This document shows, piece after piece, positions 63,893 to 64,000 of a DNA stretch of 64,000 bases (position 1 is its first letter; every line of letters begins with the position of its first letter). The notes under the pieces are model-generated. The model was not told the DNA's origin. It saw nothing but the letters and a program-made list of their open reading frames with translations, and ran no database searches. The DNA lies in contig JAFZDY010000044.1 in assembly GCA_017560945.1 (NCBI GenBank), forward strand, positions 1 through 64,000. The letters are read 5' to 3'. Source of the DNA: Bacteroidaceae bacterium (GTDB lineage: Bacteria; Bacteroidota; Bacteroidia; Bacteroidales; Bacteroidaceae). Both the position numbers and the translations under genes were made by a program.

Positions 63893-64000
63893 ATTTACTT
63901 TTCCTAAATGTTCACTTTCTTTTTGCAAAGATGGTAATAATTGTTGAAATCTGCAAGAATATCACCCCCTTTTTAAATAGAAATTTATTCACAGGTAAGT

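Overview
The window looks like a chromosomal segment of a Bacteroidales bacterium, most likely Prevotellaceae or a close relative. The clues are promoters of the Bacteroidetes type (a TTTG element about 20 bases before TAnnTTTG), CotH, PepSY-like and FISUMP lipoproteins, a TonB-dependent receptor, a sodium-pumping methylmalonyl-CoA decarboxylase, and a GH10-CE1 xylanase-esterase with the architecture of Prevotella Xyn10D-Fae1A. Assignment below the order is inference.

Layout. 1-822: the 5' end of a decayed IS4-type insertion sequence. 936-3627 (minus): capsule or exopolysaccharide genes (sugar-phosphate transferase, small lipoprotein, Wzi-type outer-membrane protein). 3784-6976 (minus): housekeeping genes pgk, nth and pheS. 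7096-9845 (plus): DUF4348 lipoprotein, murB and a metallo-beta-lactamase-fold hydrolase. 9889-10078: a MITE-like element. 10200-15691: a PepSY-like lipoprotein, a CotH protein and a GH95 alpha-L-fucosidase. 16036-20136: an acyl-activating ligase, an aldehyde dehydrogenase and FabI. The first and last of these share a promoter-overlapping palindrome. 20243-25180 (minus): methylmalonyl-CoA epimerase and the decarboxylase subunits, including a lamin-tail/OadG fusion. 25437-29132: a B12-binding radical SAM protein, a rod-shaped structured RNA resembling 6S RNA, a FISUMP lipoprotein and an HU-like protein. 29200-40541: an orphan TonB receptor, a small porin, and a run of housekeeping genes (nitroreductase, DUF2520, KdsC-like, Maf, LMW-PTP, ffh, TlpA-like, folD, CapA), followed by tRNA-His.

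The main accessory block is 41305-62338, a plus-strand glucuronoarabinoxylan-degradation locus: GH10-CE1, GH30, GH43, GH8, GH3, CE15, GH97, GH115 and GH98. Together these could cut the xylan backbone (GH10, GH30, GH98), remove ester groups (CE1, CE15), glucuronic acid (GH115) and other side chains (GH43, GH97), and finish oligosaccharides (GH8, GH3, GH43). No SusC/SusD pair, transporter or regulator lies inside the block. An iron-containing alcohol dehydrogenase closes the window on the minus strand.

The points most worth a second look are the shared ATTGCACA-N13-TGTGCAAT operator at the two lipid promoters, the 6S-like RNA, tandem-repeat operators before the PepSY-like and GH10 genes, the LTD-OadG and DUF1573-GH3 fusions, and several dispersed inverted-repeat families, one of which runs into the coding start of capA.
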